This document shows, piece by piece, positions 7,127-15,734 of a DNA stretch of 64,000 nt (position 1 is its first letter; every line of letters begins with the position of its first letter). Under the pieces are notes generated by a model. The model was not told the DNA's origin and searched no databases. It saw only the letters and a list, made by a program, of their open reading frames with translations. Position numbers and translations under genes: made by a program. Location: NCBI RefSeq assembly GCF_013390595.1, contig NZ_JACAWV010000022.1:744001-808000 (forward strand), in the 5' to 3' direction. This DNA comes from Rhizobium sp. RM (GTDB lineage: Bacteria; Pseudomonadota; Alphaproteobacteria; Rhizobiales; Rhizobiaceae).

Positions 7127-8015
7127 GGCTCTCGTTGCCACGCTTATCGCCAATCCGTCAAATCCTGTTCTGACATCTGCCCTCGGCGAAGCGGCCGCGA
7201 AGGCCGTGAAAGCCTCCGGTCTCTACTGGCTGGCAGACGGAATTGCCTGCGATATCGTCCTGCCTGAAGGAACGGATATTGCTTCAGCCTATGATGCCCT
7301 GCGCGCATCTGTCGGTGGTGAAAAAATCGACGTCGTGGTTCAGGACCAGGAAACACGCCGCAAGAAAATCCTGATTGCCGATATGGACTCGACCATGATC
7401 GGCCAGGAATGCATTGATGAGCTGGCCGCTGAAGTCGGCCTCAAGGAGAAGGTCTCCGCGATCACCGCTCGTGCCATGAATGGCGAGATCGCTTTCGAAC
7501 CGGCCTTGCGCGAACGCGTTGCCCTGCTCAAGGGCCTCCCCGTTTCCGTCGTCGACGATGTCATTGAAAAGCGCATCACGCTGACGCCCGGCGGCAGGGA
7601 ACTGATCGCCACCATGAAGGCCAAAGGGTATTATACGGCGCTCGTTTCGGGCGGCTTCACCGTCTTTACAGGTCGGGTCGCAGCCATGCTCGGTTTTGAT
7701 GAAAACCGCGCCAACCTGTTGGGTGAAGCGGATGGACAGCTCGACGGCACCGTTGCCGAACCCATTCTCGGCAAGCAGGCAAAGGTGGATGCACTAAACG
7801 ACATCGCCTCGAAGCTTGGCATCACGCCGGATGAAGCAATGGCGGTTGGTGATGGCGCCAACGACCTCGGCATGCTGCATCTTGCAGGCTCCGGCGTGGC
7901 CCTGCACGCCAAGCCGGCCGTCGCGGCCGAGGCCCAGATGCGGATTGACCACGGCGATCTGACCGCGCTGCTTTACATTCAGGGCTACCGCAAGACGGAT
8001 TTCGTCAGCGCATGA
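7125..8015 (+). CDS. serB: Phosphoserine phosphatase
   Basis: A 296-residue HAD-family enzyme that removes phosphate from O-phosphoserine, the last step of serine synthesis. The catalytic DxDxT motif is in ADMDSTMIGQECIDELA near residue 86, motif II is in the segment ALVSGGFTVF, and the Mg-binding motif III reads VGDGANDLGML. The N-terminal 80 residues form the regulatory region usual for bacterial SerB. The ORF is open further upstream, but the ATG at 7125 gives the family length. It is divergent from miaA with interlocking start codons and overlaps the following acetyltransferase by 4 bases (ATGA). Confidence 0.96.
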   Translation: MALVATLIANPSNPVLTSALGEAAAKAVKASGLYWLADGIACDIVLPEGTDIASAYDALRASVGGEKIDVVVQDQETRRKKILIADMDSTMIGQECIDELAAEVGLKEKVSAITARAMNGEIAFEPALRERVALLKGLPVSVVDDVIEKRITLTPGGRELIATMKAKGYYTALVSGGFTVFTGRVAAMLGFDENRANLLGEADGQLDGTVAEPILGKQAKVDALNDIASKLGITPDEAMAVGDGANDLGMLHLAGSGVALHAKPAVAAEAQMRIDHGDLTALLYIQGYRKTDFVSA

Positions 8016-8593
8016 TCATTCGCGAGACACCTCGGCTCATTCTGCGCGAATGGAAGGAAAGCGACCGTGACCTGTTCCGTGAAATCAATGCGGACGCCAA
8101 AGTCATGGAGTTTTTTCCTTTCCGTCGCAGCCACGCGGAAGCGGACGCGGTCCTCGAAACCATCAATGGCATGATCCGTGGCAGCGGCTACGGCTTTTAT
8201 GCCGTAGAGCTCAAGGAAACCGCAGAGGCAATGGGTTTCTGCGGCATCTCCCCCGTCATGAATCTCGACCCGCCCTTCCCGCTCGGCACGATGGAAATCG
8301 GCTGGCGGCTGGCGACACGCTACTGGGGACATGGCTATGTAACGGAGGCGGCAAAATCGCTTCTGGCGATGGCCTTCGATGAAAAGGAGACGCCGGAAAT
8401 CGTCTCCTTCGCCGTCCATAACAACCATCGCTCCACCTCGGTCATGGAGCGGATCGGTCTGAAACGTGATCCATCGCGCGACTTCGACCACCCGCGCGTG
8501 CCCGAAGCCACCCATTCTCATCTTCGCAGGCACGTCACATATGCGCTGAGCCTCGAAGAATGGCGGGCGACCAGAAGCGAGACCGCAAAGTAA
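8012..8593 (+). CDS. GNAT-family N-acetyltransferase
   Basis: A 193-residue acetyltransferase of the RimJ/RimL-like type: it opens with IIRETPRLILREWKESD and has the acetyl-CoA-binding stretch IGWRLATRYWGHGYVTEAAKSLL followed by VHNNHRSTSVMERIGL. Such proteins acetylate protein N-termini or small molecules; the substrate cannot be told here. Its ATG overlaps the serB stop codon (ATGA), indicating translational coupling with serB. It ends 10 bases from the converging SDR gene. Confidence 0.9.
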   Translation: MIIRETPRLILREWKESDRDLFREINADAKVMEFFPFRRSHAEADAVLETINGMIRGSGYGFYAVELKETAEAMGFCGISPVMNLDPPFPLGTMEIGWRLATRYWGHGYVTEAAKSLLAMAFDEKETPEIVSFAVHNNHRSTSVMERIGLKRDPSRDFDHPRVPEATHSHLRRHVTYALSLEEWRATRSETAK

Positions 8594-8603
8594 GCGACAT
8601 CAG

Positions 8604-9353
8604 CTATTTCACCGCCGCGTTGCCACCATCGGAATAAAGCGCCGAACCTGCCACAAAGCTGGACATCGAACTGGCGAGAAACAGCGCGGCCTGCGCCAGC
8701 TCCTCCGGCTGCGCAATGCGTTTCAAGGCATGCAGGCTTGCCGCCCACTCCTTCTGCGCATCATCGCCTGCCATCGCTGTATCGACCCCGCCCGGCAACA
8801 GCGCATTGGCGCGGATGCCACGTGCGGCATAATCCGCCGTAATGCCCTTCACCAACCCCATCAGCGCCGCCTTCGACGCGCCGTAAGCCGCCATGCCCGG
8901 TAAACCGACGCTTGTCCCGACGAAGCTGGACGTAAACACAAGCGAGCCGCCACCGCGTTTCAGCATCGACGGGATCTGGCTGTGCGCTCCCAGATAGGCC
9001 GAGGTCAGATTGGCGGTCAGGGTGTAATGCCACTCATCCGGTGTCAGCTCCGCAAGCAGCTTCATGGCACCGACCGCGCCCGCATTATTGACGGCAACAT
9101 CGAGACCGCCAAAAATCGCCTCGGCCGCATCGACCAGACGAGCGTGGGTTTCCGGCAATCCGACATCGCCCGTCACGGCATGGGCACGGCCACCACGTTC
9201 CGCAATCGCCAGCGCAACATCTTTCAACGCCGTATCTCCACGTGCGTTGATGACGACGGATGCCCCGTGTTCGGCAAAAAGCAAAGCCGTCGCCCGGCCG
9301 ATGCCGGACGACGCGCCAGTGATGATTGCAACCTTATTGTTCAGCAGTTTCAT
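8604..9353 (-). CDS. SDR-family oxidoreductase
   Basis: A 249-residue classical short-chain dehydrogenase/reductase. Cofactor motif TGASSGIG at the N-terminus, NNAG in the middle, catalytic serine in FTSSFVG and the YxxxK pair in YGASK. The C-terminal SDGGNAAVK is typical of the family. ATG starts at 9353 and 9368 are both possible; 9353 is preferred because AAGGA and GGAGGG precede it at usable distances. The substrate is unknown. It stands alone, converging with the serB-GNAT pair. Confidence 0.9.
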   Translation of the reverse strand: MKLLNNKVAIITGASSGIGRATALLFAEHGASVVINARGDTALKDVALAIAERGGRAHAVTGDVGLPETHARLVDAAEAIFGGLDVAVNNAGAVGAMKLLAELTPDEWHYTLTANLTSAYLGAHSQIPSMLKRGGGSLVFTSSFVGTSVGLPGMAAYGASKAALMGLVKGITADYAARGIRANALLPGGVDTAMAGDDAQKEWAASLHALKRIAQPEELAQAALFLASSMSSFVAGSALYSDGGNAAVK

Positions 9354-9438
9354 ATCCTTGCCCTCCATTGGCGAGAGCAAGGAATAGGATCACGTCACCG
9401 CGTCAGCCACCCGTTTCCTGCCGGGTGAAGCGAATGTG

Positions 9439-10983
9439 TTATTCGATTGGAAGTGCGACAACCCGTAGATTGCCCTGCGCGTCGGCCACCATCATGTGCG
9501 CGTTCTTGCGCCCTTCGGATTTCAGGCCATTGACACGAACCAGCACGTCACCCGGAACCTCCATGAAGTCCTGTCCGACTTCGACGATCACATCGCCCGC
9601 CTTCATGCCTTTCTGTTCCGCAGGCGAGCCAGCATCGACGGATGCGACCAGAACGCCTTCGACGCTTTCGGCAATGCCCTTTTCTGTGCGCAGTTCATCG
9701 CTCAGCATCACGAGGTTCATACCGAGAACCGCTTGAGGAGCTTCGCGGACCTCAGGGGTCTGATCCTGTGCCTGATCGTCCGCGCCATCATCATCTTCCG
9801 GTACGACGACGGAGCCGTCTCCATCCTCGCCCTGCTGTTCGTCTGCAGACGCCTTTTCGTCAGCCGCATCCTGCAACTGGCCAAGCTTGACCCGCACGGT
9901 CTGCTCCTTGCCATCGCGCAGAACCACCACATCGACTTCCTTGCCGACCGGGCTTTCCGCAACGATGCGCGGCAGGTCGCGCATTTCGTGAATATCCTTG
10001 CCGTCGAATTTCAGGACAACGTCGCCGGCTTCGATCGGCCCGTTTTCAACCGGACCACCCTTTACCACGCCGGAAATCAGCGCGCCCTTGGCTGTCTCCA
10101 TGCCAAGGCTGGCCGCCACATCATCGGTAACCGGCTGAACGCGCACACCGAGCCAGCCGCGACGCGTTTCACCGAATTCGATCAGCTGCTGAACGATGTT
10201 CTGGGCAAGCTCCGTGGGAACCGCAAATCCGATGCCGATCGAGCCGCCGCTTGGCGAAATGATCGCCGTGTTGATGCCGATAACCTCGCCCTTCATGTTG
10301 AAGAGCGGGCCGCCGGAGTTACCCTTGTTGATCGCCGCATCCGTCTGGATGAAGTTGTCGTAGGGACCGGCATTGATGTTTCGTCCACGTGCGGAGATCA
10401 CACCGACTGTCAGCGAACCGCCGAGACCGAACGGGTTACCGATCGCCATCACCCAGTCGCCAATGCGCATGCTGCGGGAATCGCCGAACTTGACGGCTTT
10501 CAATGGTGCCTTTGGCTCAACTTTAAGGACCGACAGGTCCGTTTTGGTATCGGTGCCAACCAGCTTCGCCTTGAGCTTCGTGCCATTCGGGAAAATGACC
10601 TCGATCGCGTCAGCGCCTTCAATGACGTGATTGTTGGTGACAACATAACCGGTGGGGTCGATGACGAAACCCGAGCCAAGCGAACTGACCTTGCCGCCAT
10701 TGTCAGGCTTCTGATTGTCGAAGTAATCCTTGAAGAATTCCTGGAACGGCGAGCCTTCCGGCAGGCGTGGCGGTGTCGGCCCTTTGCCCTCGGTCTTGAC
10801 GTTCTGGGACGTCGAGATGTTCACGACCGCATCCAGCAGCGGTGCCGCAAGATCGGCGACCGATTCCGGCCCATTGCTTTGCGCTCTTGCTGCAACCGGC
10901 ATGGTAAGGCCGCCTGCAACGACAGCGATGCCGGCAACGGCGGCAATGCTGTTGCGGAAGGGCGAAAGAAGGGTCAGGGCCAT
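9439..10983 (-). CDS. degP: Do-family periplasmic serine protease/chaperone
   Basis: A 514-residue DegP/HtrA protease that degrades or refolds damaged envelope proteins. Residues 1-35 form a Sec signal peptide ending at AARA. The catalytic triad is visible: His in VTNNHVIEGAD, Asp in TDLSVLKV and Ser in NKGNSGGPLF. Two PDZ domains follow (RRGWLGVRVQP..., and a shorter one around GSPAEQKGMKAGDVIVEV), separated by an acidic Glu/Asp/Gln-rich linker at about 385-420. It lies downstream of hflKC but is separated from them by a terminator, so it probably has its own promoter (see 11016-11034). Confidence 0.95.
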   Translation of the reverse strand: MALTLLSPFRNSIAAVAGIAVVAGGLTMPVAARAQSNGPESVADLAAPLLDAVVNISTSQNVKTEGKGPTPPRLPEGSPFQEFFKDYFDNQKPDNGGKVSSLGSGFVIDPTGYVVTNNHVIEGADAIEVIFPNGTKLKAKLVGTDTKTDLSVLKVEPKAPLKAVKFGDSRSMRIGDWVMAIGNPFGLGGSLTVGVISARGRNINAGPYDNFIQTDAAINKGNSGGPLFNMKGEVIGINTAIISPSGGSIGIGFAVPTELAQNIVQQLIEFGETRRGWLGVRVQPVTDDVAASLGMETAKGALISGVVKGGPVENGPIEAGDVVLKFDGKDIHEMRDLPRIVAESPVGKEVDVVVLRDGKEQTVRVKLGQLQDAADEKASADEQQGEDGDGSVVVPEDDDGADDQAQDQTPEVREAPQAVLGMNLVMLSDELRTEKGIAESVEGVLVASVDAGSPAEQKGMKAGDVIVEVGQDFMEVPGDVLVRVNGLKSEGRKNAHMMVADAQGNLRVVALPIE

Positions 10984-11015
10984 AAGAGTCCTCGCGTTTC
11001 AAATAGTATCGCCTG

Positions 11016-11034
11016 ATTATATGCTCAAAGCATA
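11016..11034 (-). promoter_or_regulatory. degP promoter -10 with abutting palindrome
   Basis: On the minus strand a perfect TATAAT (11016-11021) lies 33 bases before the degP ATG. Overlapping its upstream edge is the perfect palindrome TATGCT-TTG-AGCATA (11020-11034) in the spacer region. No good -35 hexamer is visible at 17 bases, which fits a promoter controlled by a bound protein, but no regulator can be named. Confidence 0.45.
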
Positions 11035-11156
11035 AGGCGGAATGATGAAGTGTAAAAATACCTTTTCGTGAACAGGCAATTCCTCCCGCCCCGCACAATC
11101 AAGCCGTACAACAAACCGCAACAGGTGCAAGGGCCGCGCGCAGAAATTCAGGCGCG

Positions 11157-11186
11157 CAAAAGAAAGAGGCCGGTGTGACCGGCCTC
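11157..11186 (-). terminator. Terminator between hflC and degP
   Basis: On the minus strand GAGGCCGG, loop TCACA, CCGGCCTC is followed by TTTCTTTT, a strong hairpin just past the hflC stop codon. It separates the hflKC transcript from degP. Confidence 0.85.
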
Positions 11187-11194
11187 GTTTCAGA

Positions 11195-12106
11195 TCAGTT
11201 CGCAGGCGCGGCAGGTGCCGCTGGCGGCGCGCCGTCGATATTGTTGAAGTAGCGGAAGAAGGTCGAGTCAGGCGAAAGCACCAGCGTCGTACCATTCCCG
11301 TTCAACGCCGTGGCGTAAGCCGCCATGGAACGATAGAACTCGAAGAAGCTCGGATCGCGCTGGAACGCTTCACCGAAAATCCGGTTACGCTCGGCATCGC
11401 CCTCACCGCGCAGCACTTCCGACTGACGGCTCGCATCCGATTCCAGTTCAACAACCTGACGGTCGGCGATAGCGCGACGGCGCTGGCCTTCTTCGTTACC
11501 GCGTGCGCGGATCAGTTCCGCCTCGGCCAGACGTTCCGCCTTCATGCGGTCGAAGGTCTGCTGCGAGACTTCCTGCGTCAGATCGGTTCGACGAATGCGC
11601 ACGTCGACGATGCTGAGACCAAGCGATTCCGCATCGGGACGCAGATCGTCGCGAACGTCCTGCATCATCGATGCACGTTCATCAGACAGTGCAGCTTCAA
11701 AGCCGCGCAGACCGTAGACCCGGCGAAGCGAGGCATCGAGACGGGTACGGAGACGCGATTCTGCCGACATCTGGTCGCCGGAGACGGTTTCGCGGAAGCG
11801 TCGGGCATCGGTAATGCGATAGACGACGAAAGCATCGACTTCGTAGAACTTGCCGCCTGAGACCTGAACGCGGATGTTGTCATGATCGAAACGCAGGGCG
11901 CGGTTTTCGATGTACTGAACGCGATCGGCATCCATGAAGGCGAAAGGCAGCTTGAAGTAGAGGCCCGGCTGGGTCTTCACATCCTGAATTTCACCGAAGC
12001 GCACAACGATGGCCTGCTGGCGCTCGTTAACGACGAAGACCGACGAATAACCGAAGAACAGGAGAACGGCGAGGCCGACGAGAATGGCCGTAAAACGGTT
12101 ACTCAT
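11195..12106 (-). CDS. hflC: HflC, membrane protease modulator
   Basis: A 303-residue SPFH/band-7 protein. One N-terminal membrane segment (about residues 7-24) is followed by VVNERQQAIVVRFGEI and the band-7 domain, then a charged coiled-coil helix (DRMKAERLAEAELIRARGNEEG). HflC with HflK forms a large periplasm-facing cage around FtsH and restrains its proteolysis. The gene starts one base after the hflK stop codon, so the pair is co-translated. Its C-terminus is Ala/Pro-rich. Confidence 0.95.
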   Translation of the reverse strand: MSNRFTAILVGLAVLLFFGYSSVFVVNERQQAIVVRFGEIQDVKTQPGLYFKLPFAFMDADRVQYIENRALRFDHDNIRVQVSGGKFYEVDAFVVYRITDARRFRETVSGDQMSAESRLRTRLDASLRRVYGLRGFEAALSDERASMMQDVRDDLRPDAESLGLSIVDVRIRRTDLTQEVSQQTFDRMKAERLAEAELIRARGNEEGQRRRAIADRQVVELESDASRQSEVLRGEGDAERNRIFGEAFQRDPSFFEFYRSMAAYATALNGNGTTLVLSPDSTFFRYFNNIDGAPPAAPAAPAN

Positions 12107-12107
12107 A

Positions 12108-13232
12108 TCAGTTGCCCCCCTGCTGTGGTGCGCCAGGATTGCCGCGCATGATTTCGTTCAGAGGCAGATAAGGTACCACGCCCTGCTTTTCGTCGATGAT
12201 GACCTTGTTGGAACCCTTCAGAACCTGCTCCATGGTTTCCAGGAACATACGCTGACGCGTAACATCAGGTGCTGTGCGGTACTGGTCGTAGATAGACACG
12301 AAGCGCTGAGCCTCACCCTGAGCCTCGTTGACGACACGCGACTTGTAAGCGTTCGCTTCTTCGAGGATCTGCGCAGCCTGACCGCGTGCGGCACCAAGCT
12401 TCTGGTTGGCGTACTGGTTGGCTTCCTGGACGAAACGGTCTTCATCCTGTTCGGCGCGCTGTACTTCGTCAAACGCGTCGGCAACTTCGCGCGGCGGAGC
12501 CGCATCTTCGATTGCCACGGCATTGATGGAAATGCCGGCACCGTAACCGTCCATGGTAGCCTGGATGATGGCGCGCACGTCGGCAGCGATAGCCTGACGG
12601 TTGTCACGGAAGATGTCCTGCGCCGGACGACGGCCAACAACCTCACGCATGGCGCTTTCGGAAACCTGCTGCAGGGTTTCGGACGGGCTGTCGACGTTGA
12701 AGAGGTAGGACTTCGGATCGGAAACGGTAAAGAGCACCGAGAACTGGACGTTGACGATATTCTGGTCACCCGTCAGCATCACGCCGCTGCTCGAAGACGA
12801 CGATGCGCGTGCACCGATGTTCTGCTGCTGCTCCGTAACCTTGACGATTTCCACCGTCTCGATCGGCCAGAGATGGAAATGCAGGCCAGGCATCGAAACT
12901 TCATCCTTCGGACGACCGAAACGAAGCTCTACGCCGCGCTCATCAGGCTGAACGGTATAGATGGACTGGATACCGAGGAAAACGAGAACAACAAGGGCGA
13001 TGATCGCAACGACGCCGCCGTTGAAATTGCCCGGCATGACGTTCTTGAAACGATCCTGGCTGCGACGAATGATCTCTTCCAGATCCGGAGGGCCACCATT
13101 GCCGCCACCGCCGCCACCGCGAGGCCGGTTCGGTCCCTGCCCCCACGGGCCGCCGCCGCCCTGATTGTTACCTCCACCGCCGCCGCCGCCCCAAGGGCCG
13201 CCGCCGCCTCCATTTTGATTGCTCCAGGGCAT
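12108..13232 (-). CDS. hflK: HflK, membrane protease modulator
   Basis: A 374-residue SPFH/band-7 partner of HflC. The first 50 residues are extremely Gly-rich with repeated GPWG blocks, as in other alphaproteobacterial HflK. One membrane segment follows (VVAIIALVVLVFLGIQSIY), then TVQPDERGVELRFG, the band-7 domain and a long helix. The ATG at 13232 has GAGGT close upstream; a TTG one codon earlier is unlikely. It is first in hflK-hflC, with thyA-folA upstream on the same strand. Confidence 0.95.
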   Translation of the reverse strand: MPWSNQNGGGGGPWGGGGGGGNNQGGGGPWGQGPNRPRGGGGGGNGGPPDLEEIIRRSQDRFKNVMPGNFNGGVVAIIALVVLVFLGIQSIYTVQPDERGVELRFGRPKDEVSMPGLHFHLWPIETVEIVKVTEQQQNIGARASSSSSSGVMLTGDQNIVNVQFSVLFTVSDPKSYLFNVDSPSETLQQVSESAMREVVGRRPAQDIFRDNRQAIAADVRAIIQATMDGYGAGISINAVAIEDAAPPREVADAFDEVQRAEQDEDRFVQEANQYANQKLGAARGQAAQILEEANAYKSRVVNEAQGEAQRFVSIYDQYRTAPDVTRQRMFLETMEQVLKGSNKVIIDEKQGVVPYLPLNEIMRGNPGAPQQGGN

Positions 13233-13346
13233 CAATACCTCTTTATATAAGCCTCCCGCCTCCGTTCGAACCGGTCGCTCGCGTCCGGCGGGAATATCGA
13301 CCTCGTTATAGGAAGGAGAAGCGCCTGTTTCAACGCAGAGGTGGTA

Positions 13347-13373
13347 ACTAAATACCCGATCAGGGTAAATAGT
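13347..13373. repeat. Imperfect dyad at the 3' end of folA
   Basis: ACTAAATACCC (13347-13357) and GGGTAAATAGT (13363-13373) form an 11-base dyad with 9 matching positions and a 5-base centre. It lies directly after the folA stop codon and about 115 bases upstream of hflK. There is no T-run, so it is not a usual terminator; it could be an operator or a 3' stabilising hairpin. Confidence 0.35.
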
Positions 13374-13901
13374 TCACTTTGACGCGGCTCTTCGTAAATA
13401 AGTGGCAAATCTGACGGGGTAATTGTCCTTTTCCCCGGCAGGAGCGGCAGTTTCATCGACTTTCTCGAAAACCGAGGGATCGATTTCCGGGAAAAATGTA
13501 TCGCCTGCGAGCGCTACCTCCACATGGGTGACGGAAAGTTGATCGGCTAACGACATAGCCTGGCGGTAAATTTCTCCGCCGCCGGCCACAAACACCTCAT
13601 CGACGCCCGACTGGATAGCCTTGCTTTTCGCTAGCGCCACAGCCTCCTCCAGCGAAGATGCAACCTCGACACCTGCGGGGCGGTAGGTGCTGTCGCGGCT
13701 GACGATGACATGCGGCCTGCCTGGCAGGGGGCGCTCTCCGACAGACAGGAACGTCTTGCGCCCCATGATCAGCGGCTTGCCCATCGTCATCGCCTTGAAG
13801 CGTTTCAGATCGGTCGAGAGTTTCCACGGCATGTCGAGATCACGGCCGATCACGCCGTTTTCCGAGACCGCGACGATAATCGTGATGCGAGGCTCACTCA
13901 T
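13374..13901 (-). CDS. folA: Dihydrofolate reductase
   Basis: A 175-residue enzyme that reduces dihydrofolate to tetrahydrofolate with NADPH. It shows the family start [21 protein letters not shown], the catalytic Asp region ([24 protein letters not shown]), and [14 protein letters not shown] near the nucleotide site. It overlaps the thyA stop by 4 bases (ATGA). Pairing with thyA makes sense because thymidylate synthase converts methylene-THF to DHF, which this enzyme recycles. Confidence 0.96.
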   Translation of the reverse strand: MSEPRITIIVAVSENGVIGRDLDMPWKLSTDLKRFKAMTMGKPLIMGRKTFLSVGERPLPGRPHVIVSRDSTYRPAGVEVASSLEEAVALAKSKAIQSGVDEVFVAGGGEIYRQAMSLADQLSVTHVEVALAGDTFFPEIDPSVFEKVDETAAPAGEKDNYPVRFATYLRRAASK

Positions 13902-14692
13902 ACTGCGATCGGTGCCTTGATGCTTGAATCAGCCTCATAGTTTTCGAGCGTAAAGTCCTCGAATTTAAAGGCGAACAGATCCTTGACATCAGGATTGATC
14001 CGCATGGTCGGCAATGGCTTGGGCGTGCGTGTCATCTGCAGCTTCGCCTGCTCGAAGTGGTTCGAATAGATATGCGCATCGCCAAGCGTATGCACGAAAT
14101 CGCCGGGCTTCAGGCCAGTGACCTGCGCCACCATCAACGTCAGCAGCGCGTAAGAAGCGATGTTGAAAGGCACGCCAAGGAAAATGTCTGCCGAACGCTG
14201 GTAAAGCTGGCAGGAGAGCTTGCCGTCAGAGACATAGAACTGGAACAGGCAATGGCAGGGCGGCAGCGCCATTTCGTCAACCAGCGCCGGGTTCCAGGCG
14301 GAAACGATGTGACGGCGTGAATTCGGATTGGTCTTCAGGCTTTCAACGAGAAGAGCGATCTGATCGATATGACGGCCGTCCGGCGCAGGCCACGAACGCC
14401 ACTGGGCACCATAGACAGGTCCGAGATCGCCATTTTCATCCGCCCATTCATCCCAGATGGTCACACCGTTGTCCTTGAGATAGGCGATGTTTGTCTCGCC
14501 TTTCAGGAACCAGAGCAGTTCATGGATGATGGAGCGCAGATGCAGTTTCTTCGTGGTGAGAACCGGAAAACCTTCGGAAAGATCAAAACGCATCTGATAA
14601 CCGAACACCGAACGCGTGCCGGTGCCAGTACGGTCTCCACGGTCGGAGCCGGTTTCCATCACATGCCGGAGAAGGTCGAGATATTGTTTCAT
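13898..14692 (-). CDS. thyA: Thymidylate synthase
   Basis: A 264-residue enzyme, the same length as E. coli ThyA, converting dUMP and methylene-tetrahydrofolate to dTMP and dihydrofolate. The catalytic cysteine is C146 in [10 protein letters not shown]. Other signatures: [11 protein letters not shown] near the N-terminus, [20 protein letters not shown], and [12 protein letters not shown]. The frame is open to 14752, but the ATG at 14692 matches the family. It is first in the thyA-folA operon. Confidence 0.97.
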   Translation of the reverse strand: MKQYLDLLRHVMETGSDRGDRTGTGTRSVFGYQMRFDLSEGFPVLTTKKLHLRSIIHELLWFLKGETNIAYLKDNGVTIWDEWADENGDLGPVYGAQWRSWPAPDGRHIDQIALLVESLKTNPNSRRHIVSAWNPALVDEMALPPCHCLFQFYVSDGKLSCQLYQRSADIFLGVPFNIASYALLTLMVAQVTGLKPGDFVHTLGDAHIYSNHFEQAKLQMTRTPKPLPTMRINPDVKDLFAFKFEDFTLENYEADSSIKAPIAV

Positions 14693-14771
14693 GCGGTCCG
14701 CCGTCGTTTCAGTCACTATACGGAATATAGTGGCAAGCGACAGCGGAACCAACGACAGATTGGGGTTTTCC

Positions 14772-14798
14772 CAAAAAAACGGGACGCCTCAAAGCGTC
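14772..14798 (-). terminator. Terminator after the DUF2853 gene
   Basis: On the minus strand GACGC, loop TTTGAG, GCGTC is followed three bases later by seven T's. The gene's TGA stop lies in the loop. The stem is short but the T-run is clean. Confidence 0.6.
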
Positions 14799-15097
14799 TG
14801 GAGTTTACCGAGTTCCTTGGCAACCAGATAATAGAAAGTCACGCGAGATTTGGAGCGATCCGCCGCCATGGCTTTCGCAACGGAGGCGATCGCCTGATCG
14901 GCGCTGTCGTCGGTCACACCGAGTTTCTTGCCGCACCAGCTTGCCTTGACCCGGCCAAGTTCGTCGGCGTCGGATGCAGACACAAGTGAAGAATCCCGGT
15001 TGCGCAAGGCAATTCCGAGGTGCTTGACGATCTTGCCAACGATAGCCTCGTCGGCCGCTGCATCGTATTTTTTCACATCCGCTAAGTAGTCAGTCAT
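14789..15097 (-). CDS. DUF2853 family protein
   Basis: A 102-residue soluble, alpha-helical protein matching the DUF2853 family by overall pattern: MTDYLADVKKYD, then KHLGIALRNRDSSLVSASD, and a C-terminal segment RSRVTFYYLVAKELGKL-like. The family has no assigned function. It is monocistronic, with its own terminator, transcribed away from the tmRNA gene. Confidence 0.75.
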   Translation of the reverse strand: MTDYLADVKKYDAAADEAIVGKIVKHLGIALRNRDSSLVSASDADELGRVKASWCGKKLGVTDDSADQAIASVAKAMAADRSKSRVTFYYLVAKELGKLQTL

Positions 15098-15249
15098 ATC
15101 TGCTCCTTGTGCGCCCCGGCCCGGCGTTTCTTAAAAGCGACCGGTTGCAGGGAGAATGTGCCAGCAAATTCTTCGCGTCAAGGATGCGCCAAAGTGCACA
15201 TAAGACAGGGATGGCTTCATCGATTTGTCACCTTCCCCCTTTTCTACGC

Positions 15250-15604
15250 CATCGGAAACGCCTATATGAGCCGTGCCGGGATTTATCCCGGCTATGGCGA
15301 TAAACGGTCGGTGTAATAAACCTATTGGACCCGGGGGCGGTACCCGGCGCCTCCACCAAAAACCGGCGGGCCTTGTGAGGCCGGCTTTTGATGGGGGCGA
15401 AATAGGATCGACAAGGGCGTAAAGATCGAACTTTTGCTCGGCATGATACCGCCGTTATCGGGTCACAAGTGTAGTTGCAAACGACAACAACGCTAAGGAA
15501 TACGCTCTCGCTGCCTAATGGCGGTGCGGGAATTCCGCTCTAAAGCCCTTACGGTTAGCCCCGTAAGGCGGGGTTCGGAGGTACCTGGCAACAGAAACCT
15601 CCAC
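15250..15604 (+). ncRNA. ssrA: Two-piece (permuted) tmRNA
   Basis: Alphaproteobacterial split transfer-messenger RNA. The acceptor piece comes first and ends at 15358 with CGCCTCC-ACCA. A linker with a CCGGC/GCCGG hairpin (15359-15392) is removed in processing. The coding piece starts at 15393 with GGGGGCG, which pairs with CGCCTCC and gives the G3-U70-type wobble that alanyl-tRNA synthetase requires. The tag frame 15477-15518 encodes ANDNNAKEYALAA then TAA. The RNA rescues stalled ribosomes and marks the products for ClpXP. The 5' and 3' limits are approximate; a hairpin GGAGGT/ACCTCC at 15577-15602 probably ends the coding piece. Confidence 0.95.
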
Positions 15605-15734
15605 CTTCTCCATTTTGCCGGAATTCGTTTTATGATAGCTGACTCGCATGCGACGTCGGCTTTTCCGTTGATGCGGTTTAAGACATTGCGTATACTTGGT
15701 TAAAAGACGTTCGAATAAGGAAAGACAGGACCGC

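Noticed and set aside
10984-11100. RpoH (heat-shock sigma) promoter for degP
   Set aside because: No CTTGAA-type -35 with a matching -10 was found; only a sigma-70-like TATAAT is visible.
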